A DNA stretch of 64,000 nucleotides from Daphnia pulex (Eukaryota; Arthropoda; Branchiopoda; Diplostraca; Daphniidae): assembly GCF_021134715.1 (NCBI RefSeq), contig NC_060023.1:11098001-11162000 (forward strand), in the 5' to 3' direction. The notes below the pieces were generated by a model that searched no databases, had not been told where the DNA came from, and saw only the letters and a list, made by a program, of their open reading frames with translations. The position numbers and the translations under genes were made by a program. Below are positions 30,773-42,581 of this stretch, in pieces; positions within the stretch are counted from its first letter, which is position 1, and the number at the start of each line of letters is the position of its first letter.

Positions 30773-32290
30773 TTATGATTTTTCAGCTGAATGAAATTGT
30801 ACGAGAATAAGGAAGTACGTCAGCGTTGTTCCTATCAGCTACCGCATTTATGTAAAGAAACGACAAGATTGAAATTAAATTATATTTTTAAAAAGTATTC
30901 GAAACCATAATACCGTTGGAAATAGGTGTTTGCCCACACTGAAAAACCCCATGGCATTGATGTTCCGAGGTTTCATGTGCAAAAGTTGTTCCGTGAACAA
31001 CGACACCTATAACGAGAGAGACATTTATCTGTAACAGTTAATCGATTCATTTTCAACGATTAAAGTTCTATTTAGGCCTACCTCATTTTGTAACGACGGT
31101 TGGTGGTGAAGCAGCTGTAATAAAGCCTCGTAAACCTGATCAGTCTGTGTAAAATCAGTGAAAGGAATTATTGTAATCAATTTATGCTAACTCTATAATT
31201 GAATACTTGGTTAGGTATGTCATCGGAGAATGAAGAAAGAATCAAGAGGTGAACGAGACTTTCAAGACAAATGGCGGCATTCAACCCTCCCAAGAGCCCA
31301 TCTCCGCTGGTTGCGCCCATAAGGATAAATAGAGAGCAATTAATAACACTAATAAAGATAAAAATGACCTCAAGGGTTAGAAAGACGCCAAAATGACGGT
31401 TCAGTTTGCGAATTGCGTTGCAGATCAAGCGGTGATGGCCTCTCAAAGCAATCAGATGAGAACGCTGACTTTCGACCAACGTTAAACTTGATGGATGGCA
31501 TCGAATAAACTGATCCAGGAAATGTTTCCGGATGGCTTCAAGCTGGAGCGAAATCATTTTCGCCAAAATAGAGAACAATGCCAGCTGGACGGCTGAATAG
31601 ATTTTGTTGACTAATCCCAACACGTCCAGGATTTTGCGTGTCCAGGGAGCGTCATTGGAAATGACATCAAGCGAGAGTATTAGATCCAAGCATAAATTCT
31701 GAAATCAATATTGAGTATACTGTTACATTTGTTTTCTGTGATGACAATGCCATAATTACCGTAGTAATTAAGGAGATAATGGCTTTAACTGCCATCTGTC
31801 TGCATTTGGGATACATTTCGGATGAATAGCCATTTTCCTCCAACAGTTTAAAGGAAAAGACGAGATCCAGCCAGATTTTCGGTCGTGTAAGTAACAGAAA
31901 AGAAATATGACTGCCGACTGTGTAGAGCGCCAAATTTAAATTGTCGATAATGAAATTCCAAGAGAAGGTCGTGGTAGAGATTCCATTCGTGTAAGAATTT
32001 GCAATGTTCTTGGCATCGCCAAACACTTGAATAACAAGAATAATCTGAACGAACGATACCAATAGAAAACAGAAGGTGCGATAGAGATGAAAAATCAACC
32101 GACAACTTTTGATTTCCTCCGAGGGAGGGATTGAAACTCCCATAACGTGCATACACTTTGTGATTGGTTCTAGACTCCAGATGAAGCTGTTTTTCCTCAT
32201 TTTAAGAATTTTTACGTTATTTTTATCTTCCATTTTGGGATCTTTTAGTTGAATCGGCTTAACAGCTCCGGTCGGACGAACGTATAACAT
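30773..32290 (-). CDS. Gustatory receptor family protein C (7TM chemoreceptor)
   Basis: Five exons (32290-31760, 31698-31207, 31144-31082, 31006-30914, 30838-30773) give 414 residues, with structure and intron phases as in receptors A and B. The start is MLYVRPTGAVKPIQL, and the VKPI block aligns with receptor A. Conserved blocks are WSLEPITKCMHVMGVSIPP, HHRLICNAIRKLNRHFGVFL, FSDDIPNQ, PSLQNE and VGKHLFPT. The C-terminal signature is TYFLILVQF, then HSAEKS and the stop. Every donor and acceptor is canonical. It is separated from receptors A and B by about 4 kb that holds the relic copy, the foldback element and the SxIP gene, so the cluster was probably continuous before those insertions. The inferred role is a chemosensory ligand-gated channel. 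Confidence 0.9.
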
Positions 32291-34074
32291 CTCGTGACGA
32301 TGGAAGGCTCTTCACAACTAACCAAAATGCATCCAAGGTTATTATACTGTGGTAGTTTTATGGGAACCACTTATGCTGATTGCATCAGAGTATTAATTTG
32401 ACGAACTAATAAATATTCTTTTGAAAGTAGGTATAGTCGCTTGACTATGGTAAAATAATTGAAAAAAAAGTAGAACTTATAAATTACTTATAAACCTTCC
32501 AATCAATTGATTTCCAATTAATTTGAAACCAATCTTCTTTGTTTGTGTTTGCGTCGTCTGCATACGATTAAAATTTGGCAACAAAGTCAATAAAGGAATT
32601 CAATAACATGAATAGTTAACGTTATTATATTTCCTGTGTACGTAATATTCTTTAATCTCATAATTTTCATTTCCCCCTTTTTGATGAGATCGATTGATGA
32701 CCTTCATCAAGAAAGATGTAAAAAAGAAAAAAATGGCATGTGGGCATGTGGCCCCTCCCCTGTTCACATAAGGCAAGGCAGTTCGTCTGCCACTTGCCAG
32801 TGTGAAGTCATGGTGAAGTGTGAACTCAGAATCGTGATCAGCATAACTACTATTATTAGCCACCCTAGGCCAGTTATTTAATTGATGAATGCTAGCTGTA
32901 GCTTGTTAACCCATAGTTACGTAAAGTGTTTTATTACAAAGTGTTTAAAATCGACATGCCTCAACGTGGCAAGTCACTTCCGCTCTTGTTTGGTTCTTGA
33001 TGTCGGTTGTCACCATGATGTTGTCAAAAATGGCGGCAAAATTACGTTGGCAGCAATTCAATCTTCCTCGCAGGTAGTCAAAACATTTTTACTGTAATAT
33101 ACGTGTCGTGCATCATTGATTGATTTGTATAAAACGCCACGGTTTTGATTTGACTTACCTTCATGATGTCTGTAATAGGCTACATAACTTTTTTAAGTTT
33201 GTCATCCTACAGAGGTGACTAAAACGGAGGCCTCTGAAGTAATGTTAACTGATAAAAAATTTCTTTATATTCCTACAGATGTAATGCTATGATTGGCAAC
33301 AGATGTAGATGGTATGACAAACTCTTTAAAACGGATTATCATCATGTTTTACGCTCTATGCACCTGGTCTCTGACCGGCCAGCATATGTTCCCTTTTATT
33401 GTAAGTTACGAATTATTTACTACTGGTATCATTGGATAAGTTTCATGTAATAAGCAAACTTTAGCCTAAACAATGTCAACTGTGAATTTCACAGTCAAAT
33501 TTTTGAAAGAAGACAACAATATTATTCTTCCAGTCATGGGCCATGAATATTATGCCTAGTTTACCTTATTGATTCAAAGGTAATATCTAAAAAGGATGTT
33601 TATTTTGTTTAGATTAAAAATTTAGTTGTGATAAATAGAAAACATGAATATTCTACCTAAAGAATAGCGTTTGAACGAGTCAACATTTTTTTTTGTGTCC
33701 GCGTGACCGACATTAAGCTCTTTTGCGCACTATTCTTCGACTTGCCTTACGGGTTTTCCCATTTTATTTTGCTTGTTACTCAGGTCTTTTGTAGTGTAAA
33801 TTCATAACGGGTCGCGTCATTCCATCCGTTCAACCCAAAGTGACTTGCATTTTCCCCTTTAAGAATATTTTGCCTGCGAATTTGTGTTGTGCTTCAAGCT
33901 TCATGCCCGGCAGCAAAATGTGTTACATGTACACATATGGTGCTTAAACTTACGTCAGTATGGAGACGGTAGTCGTTTGAGTTCTATCTAGCTCAGACCA
34001 GTGCAGATATTTTGAGGTACACTATTGTTTTTCGTTTTTCTTGATAATTGTCAATATTATTGTTGCTTAACAGT
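32291..34074. other. Intergenic, nothing recognised
   Basis: This is the divergent spacer between gustatory receptor C (left) and MFSD6-like gene 1 (right). Open frames are short and without domains. The right end may contain 5' UTR exons of the transporter gene, since an acceptor-like cttaacag precedes its ATG. Confidence 0.45.
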
Positions 34075-36533
34075 ATGGATGAAGATTGTTCCAGGACTTC
34101 TATGAAGTTCAACACCGACCAAAAGCTGGACATGGGAAAGGCAGAAATTGAGAAAAAGGAGGGATTAGCATTGCTGATTTACGATTTAAAACAACGCAAA
34201 TTAATCCCTATCAAAATCCTTAGCCTGATTGTTTTTTCTGGTTAGTAAATGCACTAGGGTCGACCTAGGGTCGATAATGTTACTACTAAACCTGACTGAT
34301 TATTTTGTTTTCCTTTGGTAATGGAATGACAGGTTATGGCGTGCTGTTCCCCTACGCCGCAATTCACATGAAATCTTTGGGGATCAGCGTTGAAGAAACT
34401 GGCGCCATTTACAGCGTAAACGCCGTTCTGAGTGTATTGATACCTATCTGCAGTGGCATGATCGCCGATAAATTGGGAAATTTCAAGGTAATACAATTCA
34501 AAGATATTTCTCAGTATATATTCTTATTAGTTATAATATTAATTAACAGATGCTTTTGAGCGTATTGTTCGGATGTACTAGCATTACTTCGCTTATATTC
34601 CTGCTTGTTCCAGTCGGAAGGATTTCGATTGCTAACCCGACGAATATGTCGATGACACTCGGCTGCTTCAACGACAACTCGACACTCACACTGACAGACC
34701 TCGACTTGCATCCATGCAAATTCAAACTGAACGAAGACTCAGAAATCGGTGAAAATGTGTCTGCGACAATAGGAGAATGTGGCAGCGTTTGTTACCGCAG
34801 CGACAAATCTGACACCGAAGCCACCCTAGAAACAGCCTCTTCTTTTGTAAGTGATACCAATTTAGATCACTCCATTGGTAAAGAATATCTTGATGCTGTT
34901 TTCTTCCCAAACGACTGGGATTTGGAGATGTCCTGCTTGCAAAATTTGAGTGGAAGAAGTAACTGTCAGTTAGGTCGCAAAAGTGGTGCTGTTTCAAGAA
35001 AGGGAAAAAACGCAACTCTTGCATTAAAATTATTTCAGAGCGACTACAACATTAAAAGAATGATCCCCGTTTTGTGGATGGCTTTAGAAGACGAATCCGA
35101 GTTTCATCACAAGTCTAGCGACTTCCAAATTCAATGTAGCACTTATGATGAAAAACTGAATCTCCTTCAGACTGTGTATTCTCAAGACAATCAAACAGAA
35201 AACAACCCGATCACCCACTACCGTACGTGCCGCTCTCAGTGCGTCGTTCAGATCAACCGCTCCGACCTTTGTTCTGATATAGTCCGTGAAGAAGTCATCA
35301 ATCCTCAGCTCACATTCTGGATGTACTTGCTGCTTCGTTCCGTCTTTGAAGTGTTCGTCGTAGGATCTGCCACTTTATTCGATGGAGCCGCTTTGGTTCT
35401 AGTCAACGAAGTCCGTGGTGACTTTGGCTTCCAGAAAATGTTTGGATTCATCGGGTTCGCAATATTTTCACCGATTTCCGGAGCCCTGATGGACCATTTT
35501 AGTACAAATGAAAATGATACAAATTTCCGGTAGACGGTAACAAATTCTATATTTTGTGGAAAGCACAACTGCATCTAATTTCTCTTAACAGGCCGGCGTT
35601 CTTTCTATTTGCTGGTTTATTTGGTATTGCAGCTGTTGGAATGTTAACGATTGACCTCAATTTTAAACCTCCGGCGGAAAAGCTGATGAAAAATGTGATA
35701 TCCTTGCTGAAAAACGTTGAGCTGGACGTTCTACTTGCCGTTTGCGTAGCCTCAGGTAAAAATATTTGATAGCCGCTAAGCGCTAACACAGCAACTAGCT
35801 AAACATTCTTCATTCAGGATTCTTGGTGGGGTGCACGGGAAATTACTTGTTCTTATTCTTGGAAGAAATTGGTGGGACCAGGTCATTAATGGGACTGTCG
35901 GTCACCATCTCTTGTTTAACAGCAATTCCATTGCTTCTGTTATCGGATACCATTTTTCGTAAATTTAGTGTTCCCAACGTCCTAGTCTTTTGCCTTTTTA
36001 CCTTCGTCATACGTCTGATAGGTATGTTTTGAATTGGTTTTATTAAGTTTAAGCTGTTGCTTTTTAATTCCAAGTGAGTCTAATACCCAAGGATATTCAT
36101 ACATCACCAACCCAAACTTGTGTCTCGTATACGAGGCTATTGAAGCCATTAATGGTGCTCTATCCCTGACATCTTTTATGATCTATGCCAACCAACTGGG
36201 GACGACTTCCACTGCGACTTCCATTCAAGGATTGATTTCGACGACCTACTTCGGACTAGGTCTGTTATAAATTTAAGGATTATCAACTCTTTATTGCTAT
36301 AATAATTGATGCTGGGTGATTTAGGGGTTGGAATCGGAAGCTCTGTCGGCGGAGTCCTGATCGGAGCGTTCGGCCAACGAGTGGTTTTCCGCATTTTGGC
36401 AGTCATCGCTTTCCTCACTGGATTCTTCTACTTCCTCTTTAATATCCTTTACTTGCGTCTAAAGGCCAATGATAAAAATAACACTATCGTTGACAAGGCT
36501 GAATCAAACAGGAAAGTTGAAGAAATTCAGTGA
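34075..36533 (+). CDS. MFSD6-like major facilitator transporter, gene 1
   Basis: Seven exons (34075-34240, 34333-34487, 34550-35529, 35592-35755, 35818-36021, 36092-36259, 36325-36533) give 681 residues. It is a 12-TM major facilitator, plasma or internal membrane, resembling the MFSD6 branch (MFS_1-like). The paired blocks are GVLFPYAAIHMKSLGIS then GLIADKLGNFK-type loops (here GMIADKLGNFK), and in the second half PQLTFWMYLLLR, FGFQKMFGFIGFAIFSPISG and GGTRSLMGLS. Between TM2 and the central block lies a loop of more than 200 residues, rich in Cys and N-glycosylation sites (NMSM, NVSA, NLSG, NATL, NRSD), a known feature of MFSD6. The substrate is unknown. The exon 6 donor is a weak GTCTGT where the paralogue has GTAAGA, but the frame continues correctly. 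It is the first of three tandem copies. Confidence 0.85.
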
Positions 36534-38041
36534 CATTCAACGTCCGTTTGCCGAGTTAGTCTTTTGATAGCAAATAGCATTTAAGCAAACTTCTTTCCTA
36601 TAAGCCATTAAATCGGTCGTTTTGAGACTTGACTAACGTTTTGACTAAATATTTTTAGCTTATTTACAGATTAAAGCCTATGAAATATTCAGAATTTAAA
36701 GACTAAAAGAATTTCGGTTATTGTCATAATTTGATAAATCAATATAAAGTAGTTTTCGTTTCAGTATACTTGTTTTTTGTCAACACTTTTGAACACGAGG
36801 GTAACATCGCGTCGTTTCCATCTTCTAGAATCCAGTAGTTTTACGGGACTTCCCTGAATCGGACCACCCTTCAATTAGGTAATAAACATACACCATTTGA
36901 TCACTTCATTATGTTATCTGTTTATCTAATTCAGGTAGCTTTATTTATCATTGAATAAGAAAATCCCTATGTGCGAACGAAGACAAAGAATGGTTACACA
37001 AGCCATCGGCAGCAGTAGAGCAACCGGAAACGTGCGAATCCAATTCCCATTGCTGCATTGGTATAGTTTAGTATTTAAAAAGTAAATTTCACTAATTTTA
37101 AACTAATGTTAAACCAAGTGTAAGGAATTCTTGGAAATTCCCATCGTTTTTAATCTTTGGTTACTAGGAATTTAATTTGGTTTTCGCTTGACACATGATT
37201 CTTTTATTAGTAGGATTAGCTTTTTTGTTATTTAAATGTTTTTTATTTAGCTACGACTTTACTTTTTTAGACGACAATGGTTGCCGTCCTTGCATTGTTA
37301 CAAATGCAGATGGTCGCGTTCCTTAGTTCAAGTTCATTTAGTAGACGGTTTATGAGCTAACGAATGTTTTGTAAAAGCAAAAGTCAATTGAAAAGTGCCT
37401 CGAGAACAAATGTGGGAGGGCAAGCAAAAGTCATTGCGTGCCGACAATCGATTAGTGAATGCGTTTTTTCAAGAGCGCGCGTAATGATCTCACAATGGCA
37501 ACAGTTACGCTGATTAGAATGGCTTTCCATCACGACTAATGAGCAATAGGCTGAATGGTGTGTCAGTAGAACAAGGCAAACACTTCGAGGACAGCAGCTT
37601 AATAATTGAAATGTCTCATATATAAGCACCTGCTACCTATTTTTAGCTCTTTCTTAGCCGTGGGCAACACTAGTCCCAGACTCCGACCTTGATCCAGATG
37701 AAAACCCGCCCGTCGTTTCACTTCTCTTGGAATCCAGCATTTTCTAATCTTATAACCATTTTCCTATCCTAAATTTTTTTTATGTGATGACCGGTCACCA
37801 TTTGTAGGACGTGAAATGACTCGCAGAAGTTCTCCATATGCAGGACAGACTGGTTTCTTGGAAATTCAACAATTTTTGTTTTATGCTATAGGCAGTTAAC
37901 GGCAAGACTTGGCCCATTCAACAACACAAAATCGTGCGCTTATAAAATTTTGTCGGGTTTCTTTCAACTAAATTTAGTTTAAATTTACCCTAATTCTATT
38001 CCGAGATTTTTATAGTTCGGTAATATTATAAAGGAACAAAA
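36534..38041. other. Intergenic between MFSD6-like genes 1 and 2
   Basis: AATAAA at about 36881-36886 could be the 3' end of gene 1. A TATATAAG at 37619-37626 lies about 420 bases before the gene 2 ATG and could be its TATA box. Two words around 36815-36840 and 37710-37745 (tcttctagaatccagta and tctcttggaatccagca) look related, as if left by duplication. No gene is seen. Confidence 0.45.
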
Positions 38042-40546
38042 ATGGTTGAGACAAACAACAACAATAGCCAGCGTCCACGCGTAACTTTTCAAGTAAAACC
38101 AGACAAGAAGAAGGGATTGGCTTTGCTGATTTATGACTTGAAGCAGCCCAAACTGATTCCAGTCAAGCTTTTAACTTTCATCATATTATCTGGTAAGTTT
38201 ACTGCTCTAGCCATTCGCTGTTAGTATTTATTTTATGTGAATCGTTCTGCTGTGCAATTCATTTTTCCATTTAATTATCGAGTTTTTTAAATTTAATACA
38301 GGCGTCGGAGTGCTATTGCCGTTCACCACCATCCATATGAAATCGTTGGGACTGAGCTTCCAAGAGGTCGGCGCCATCTACGGCGTTTCATCAATTGCAG
38401 CGATTTTATCTCCTTTTCTCATTGGTTTGATCGCCGATAAACTTGGAAATTTCAAGGTAATCCATAATCTAAATAAAAATCGCAGTGAATTAATCTCTTT
38501 TCTATTGATTAGATTTTGATGAGCGCAGTACACGGCCTTCTTGCTATTATAGCGCTTCTCTTTCTGACAGTTCCAGCTGGAAAAACGTGGCATTTTTACC
38601 CTGAAAACATCACATTTGCACTCGGTTGTTCGGACAGCAAGTCCGACTATTTAAATTCAGCGACTCTCACCTTGACGGATCTCGACTCGAATCCTTGCCA
38701 CGTCCAATCGAATTGGATCCGTGAAAATTTAAACAACATTTCTTTGGCACTAGAAGAGTGCGGTTACGTGTGCTACGACCAGCCGTCTGACGTGATCAAG
38801 TCGGAGGCCATTGAACTCATTCAAGAAGTAGACCCGTCGATCCCAATTGTCGCCCTAAAAAAAGTTGTCCTGCCAAAAGTAGAATTTCGCGAGGCTGTTT
38901 TCTTTCCAAACTACTGGAGCCTTGACACGACTTGCACTCCAACACGATTTGGAGAAGATGTTTGCGTTTTGAATCGAAAAAATGACAGTCAGACAACACA
39001 GGTGAACACGACCATCGGATTGGATTTCTTCAGCGAATCCGTGAACACCAAAGGATTATTCCCAGTGAAGTGGATGGTATTGGAAGATGCCACTGGAAGT
39101 GATCAAAAACAGAAGAATTTCCAGTGTGGGACTTATGGTGCAGATGAAAAACTTCATCAAACCGTGTACTTTAAAGATTCGAACCAAGCGGATAACGATC
39201 GAGCCGTCTACCAGTTCTGCCGGCCTCAGTGTATCGTCCGGATTAACCGCTTTGACTTGTGCCACAACATGGTACGAGAGGAAGTCCTTAATCCACAGCT
39301 CACCTTCTGGCTCTACATGTGTCTTCGATTATTCTTTGACATTCTCCTCGGCGGATTAGACTTGTTTGTCGGAGCTTCTGTGGCTTTAGTCGGCGAATTA
39401 GGCGGGGATTACGGTTTCCAAAGAATGTTCGGATACATTGGAATCGCTGTTTTTTCGCCCATATCTGGGGTTTTGATTGACCAATTTAGTGAAGATGAAA
39501 GTGTGCTCGGAAATACCAGGTAATTAATTTTAATTAGTACCCTAATGTTGACCAATTCATTGTTTCAATCTATTGCTTTTTGACTAGGCCGGCCTTCTAT
39601 TTGTTCGCTAGCCTTTTTGGAATTGCTGCTGTTGGAATGCTTACAATCAACCTTGATTTCAAACGTCCAGCAGAAAATCTGCTGAGTGATGTTTCAACAT
39701 TACTTAAAAACATTGAACTGGATGTATTGCTTGTCGTCGCATTTGTTTCCGGTAAAACTACTTATGCTAATTGTGCGAGACAAGTGGAAATTAATGGATT
39801 TATTTATTTATAGGAATCTGCAACGGACACGGGTTTTACTATTTGTTTTTGTTCCTCGAAGAGATTGGGGGCACTAGTTCTTTAATGGGACTGTCTAGCA
39901 CGTTCCAGTGTCTCACTGTGATACCGTTGCTTCTATTCTCTGACCGCATCTTCCGTAAATTGAGTCATCCCAATGTTCAAGTTCTCTGTTTTGCAGTTAA
40001 CGTCATCCGACTAATCGGTATGCCTATCTCATTTTTTTACCCGTATCAATTTAAGACATTCAATTCTTACTCAATAGGATACTCGTATTTGCACAATCCG
40101 CATTTGTGTCTCCTATTCGAGTCGATGGATGCCATTTCCTGGAATTTTGCTCGCACTTCGCATGTAGCCTATGCCAACCAGTTAGGGACGACGTCTACTG
40201 TAGCTTCTATCCAAGGATTATTGGGAGGACTCACCTTTGGATTAGGTAAGAGAATTTAAACAAAACTGTTACGCAAAAAGTGCTATTCAAATGAATCGAT
40301 TAAATTTTTGCTTCAGGATTTGGTGTTGGGAGCTCTGGCGGAAGTTTACTAATCGGTGCCTATGGCCAACGAGTGACTTTTCGCATTCTGGGCGGCATCT
40401 CCTTCGTTACAGGACTATTTTACTTTCTTTTCAACATCTTTTATTTACATCCCAAAAATACTGCGAGGATTGACAGTGCAGTGAATCAAAACGAGATTAT
40501 TTCCGAACCATCGTCAACACTCTCCCGTGATAGTGGTTCTTGTTAG
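38042..40546 (+). CDS. MFSD6-like major facilitator transporter, gene 2
   Basis: Seven exons (38042-38192, 38302-38456, 38513-39519, 39588-39751, 39814-40017, 40078-40245, 40317-40546) give 692 residues. Exons 2, 4, 5 and 6 have exactly the same lengths as in gene 1. The N-terminus is MVETNNNNSQRP followed by the shared GLALLIYDLKQPKLIP. TM blocks match gene 1 (LPFTTIHMKSLGLS, GLIADKLGNFK, PQLTFWLYMCLR, YGFQRMFGYIGIAVFSPISG). The large Cys-rich loop is present with its own N-glycosylation sites. All splice signals are good. It is a membrane transporter of unknown substrate. A near-copy of its 3' flank recurs upstream of gene 3. Confidence 0.88.
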
Positions 40547-41115
40547 AATATGTACTTGGGTCATCATTTGGATGATTCAAATCCAACCCAATAATCTACC
40601 ACCATTGAATTTATTTATTAGTCCCGAGAATCCGACTTGCCTCGCCATGTATGAATTCTTACCGTCTTATACATATGCAAGTTTAATGTCTTGAGTGTAT
40701 AGGGTGCCTTTTATTTATTTAACGAAATTGTAAACGATTTCACAGTATGTAGTGGAAACCGGTATTTAACTTTTGTTTTTAGGCAGTAGGACTGCAATTC
40801 TATGGAGCTCGGGTCAGAGACGATAATCTTTCGCGTCAATCACAAGGTGCCCCACACTGCCACAGGTATAACCAGCAACTATGAGAAATAACTAAATAAG
40901 ACGCTTTCTTTTCTCACTTTCTCCCACAGATTCGCCGTCACTGCCTGTGTTGGCATGGCCACCGAAAATCCCAACCGGACACACCAGATGTAGCAGCATA
41001 AAGTAATTAAATAAATTTTGATTAAATTTTTTATTTAATTTAACGAAGTACAATTTAAAATAAAATTTGATTCAGCATTAATCAGGGGTCAACCATGTCT
41101 CGTATTCAACGAGAC
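40547..41115. other. 3' flank of MFSD6-like gene 2, one half of a direct repeat
   Basis: About 40650-40960 is repeated, diverged, at about 42060-42410 (shared words: taccgtcttataca, aatgtcttgag, gtaaacgattt). The block contains a possible two-exon frame (ATG at about 40802, intron ending ctcccacag near 40929) of about 47 codons. No family is recognised, and the corresponding frame is not conserved in the second copy, so I do not call it a gene. Confidence 0.5.
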
Positions 41116-41664
41116 CTATCCAATAGTTGGACGACTGCAAACCCCAGATCGATCACGTGCAGTACCCGACCGGCATGGAGCCTGATACTGAATGGAAGAT
41201 GGTGCAGATGAGTAAACAGGCAGTCCAATTGAACCCTTGCAAGGTAAATAAAGAATTTTAGATAAAATTCTGAATAAGTCTAAACATGAATGTGGTTTTA
41301 CTTACTTCGTTGTCAAGTCTCAAACAATAGGCAGTTTCAGAATCAAATACTGGGTAGCTGTAATTATCGCAATGGCAAAATCCTTGGTTGTTAGGTCCGT
41401 CGAAAAGTTGCATGTTAACTGGACAATGTTCAGTACTGCCAATTGGACGACATTGTCCATAGAAAAATGTTTGCGTGGACGCGCAATACTGATATCTAGA
41501 ATAATATCAAATTTTAATGATGTGGGGGGGTTAAGAAGAATTCGTAAAGACGAAAATGTTTACCTCGTCCTGTAGTGATGTGGACCGCAGAATACTTCAG
41601 TGAACATGAAACCAAAGGAAAGAGTTATAAAAACAATTAAACTGGAACTCTTGATGGCTTTCAT
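41116..41664 (-). CDS. Small secreted Cys-rich protein, distant relative of the 1.9-12.7 kb family
   Basis: Three exons (41664-41564, 41495-41306, 41235-41116) give 136 residues with continuous phase (2, 0). The signal peptide is MKAIKSSS followed by hydrophobic LIVFITLSFGFMF and a likely cleavage before GPHHYRTR. Exon 2 reads CASTQTFFYGQCRPIG, EHCPVNMQLFDGPNNQGFCHC. It aligns with exon 3 of the left-hand family (ETFFKRQCLPIGDAKHCPEN, LIDGPDNKGFC). The last exon ends PCRSGTARDRSGVC, matching the family's closing C-x(10)-C pattern (CPPGTIRNQQNTC). The helical domain of exon 2 and the GPC/CWEIW block are absent, so this is a minimal version. The protein is presumably secreted and its function is unknown. 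The exons are too short for a simple ORF search and lie opposite to the flanking transporter genes. Confidence 0.75.
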
Positions 41665-42581
41665 GACGAGTCTTCTAGTACTCTGCAAGTCAATTTCAAC
41701 ACTGAATCTCTATTGGAAAATGTGACCCTCTTTTATGCTGAGGATTTTGCTCAGCAGGACTGCCAGTTTCCCCATAAATGACTGGTGCAACGAAAGGGGT
41801 TTTCCCAGGGGATTTCGTAACCATTTGTGACGTCGTGCCATTTAGTAAGTCTCCGCGTCAGCTAGTCATTCTTTTGGTACATGAACCATTCATTGAGGGA
41901 AGCTCTCGACCACTTGAGTAAAAGTGAAAGTATGCAAGGGAATACCCGGTTCACAAATTCCTGTTTGAATAATTTATTTAAAACTAGGTCAAGGTTAAAA
42001 AATGCAATGTTATTGAATTGATAGTTCCGATCCTTACTTGCTTCGCAATCGCTCGCCAAAAAAATAAATTCCTACCGTCTTATACACAAGCAAATTTAAT
42101 GTCTTGAGAGTGTAGTGTGCCTTAATTATTAAAATAAAATGTAAACGATTTCGCAATTTGTAGGGGAAAACCCGAAACCGACATTCAACTATTGCGGATT
42201 TTATTCAGTGATGTTATGGGGTCGGAAACGGCTATCTTTTGCATCATTCGCTACATAGGTGCCCCAGTTAGGGGCAACCTCACGCCAGTTTCATGGGAGG
42301 GTCAATGTCAGCCTCACCTATGTCAGTCAGCAACCGGGGATATAAGGCGCGTTTTATTCTCACTTTTTTTTTCCTTTTCATTACCATAGATTTAAACACC
42401 ACCTGTGTTTGTGACGATGCCAAAACTTTCTCGACGTCCACATTTTGCATAGAAGACCAAGTGGGCCTGATGTGAAGAACACTGTGCTTGGATCGGTAAC
42501 GATATTCATTTGTATTCAGTCCTTCTTTTAGATCGGGTGTAATTTTATTTTTATCTATTACTTTTTTTTAGTTTACCAGAC
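41665..42581. other. 5' flank of the transporter pseudogene, second half of a direct repeat
   Basis: About 42060-42410 copies 40650-40960 (see findings). The rest of the stretch, 41665-42060, is the promoter side of the small minus-strand gene and shows nothing else. Confidence 0.5.

Noticed and set aside
40802-41003. Possible two-exon 47-codon gene after MFSD6-like gene 2
   Set aside because: Splice signals are plausible, but the frame is not preserved in the diverged repeat copy at 42220-42420 and no domain is seen.
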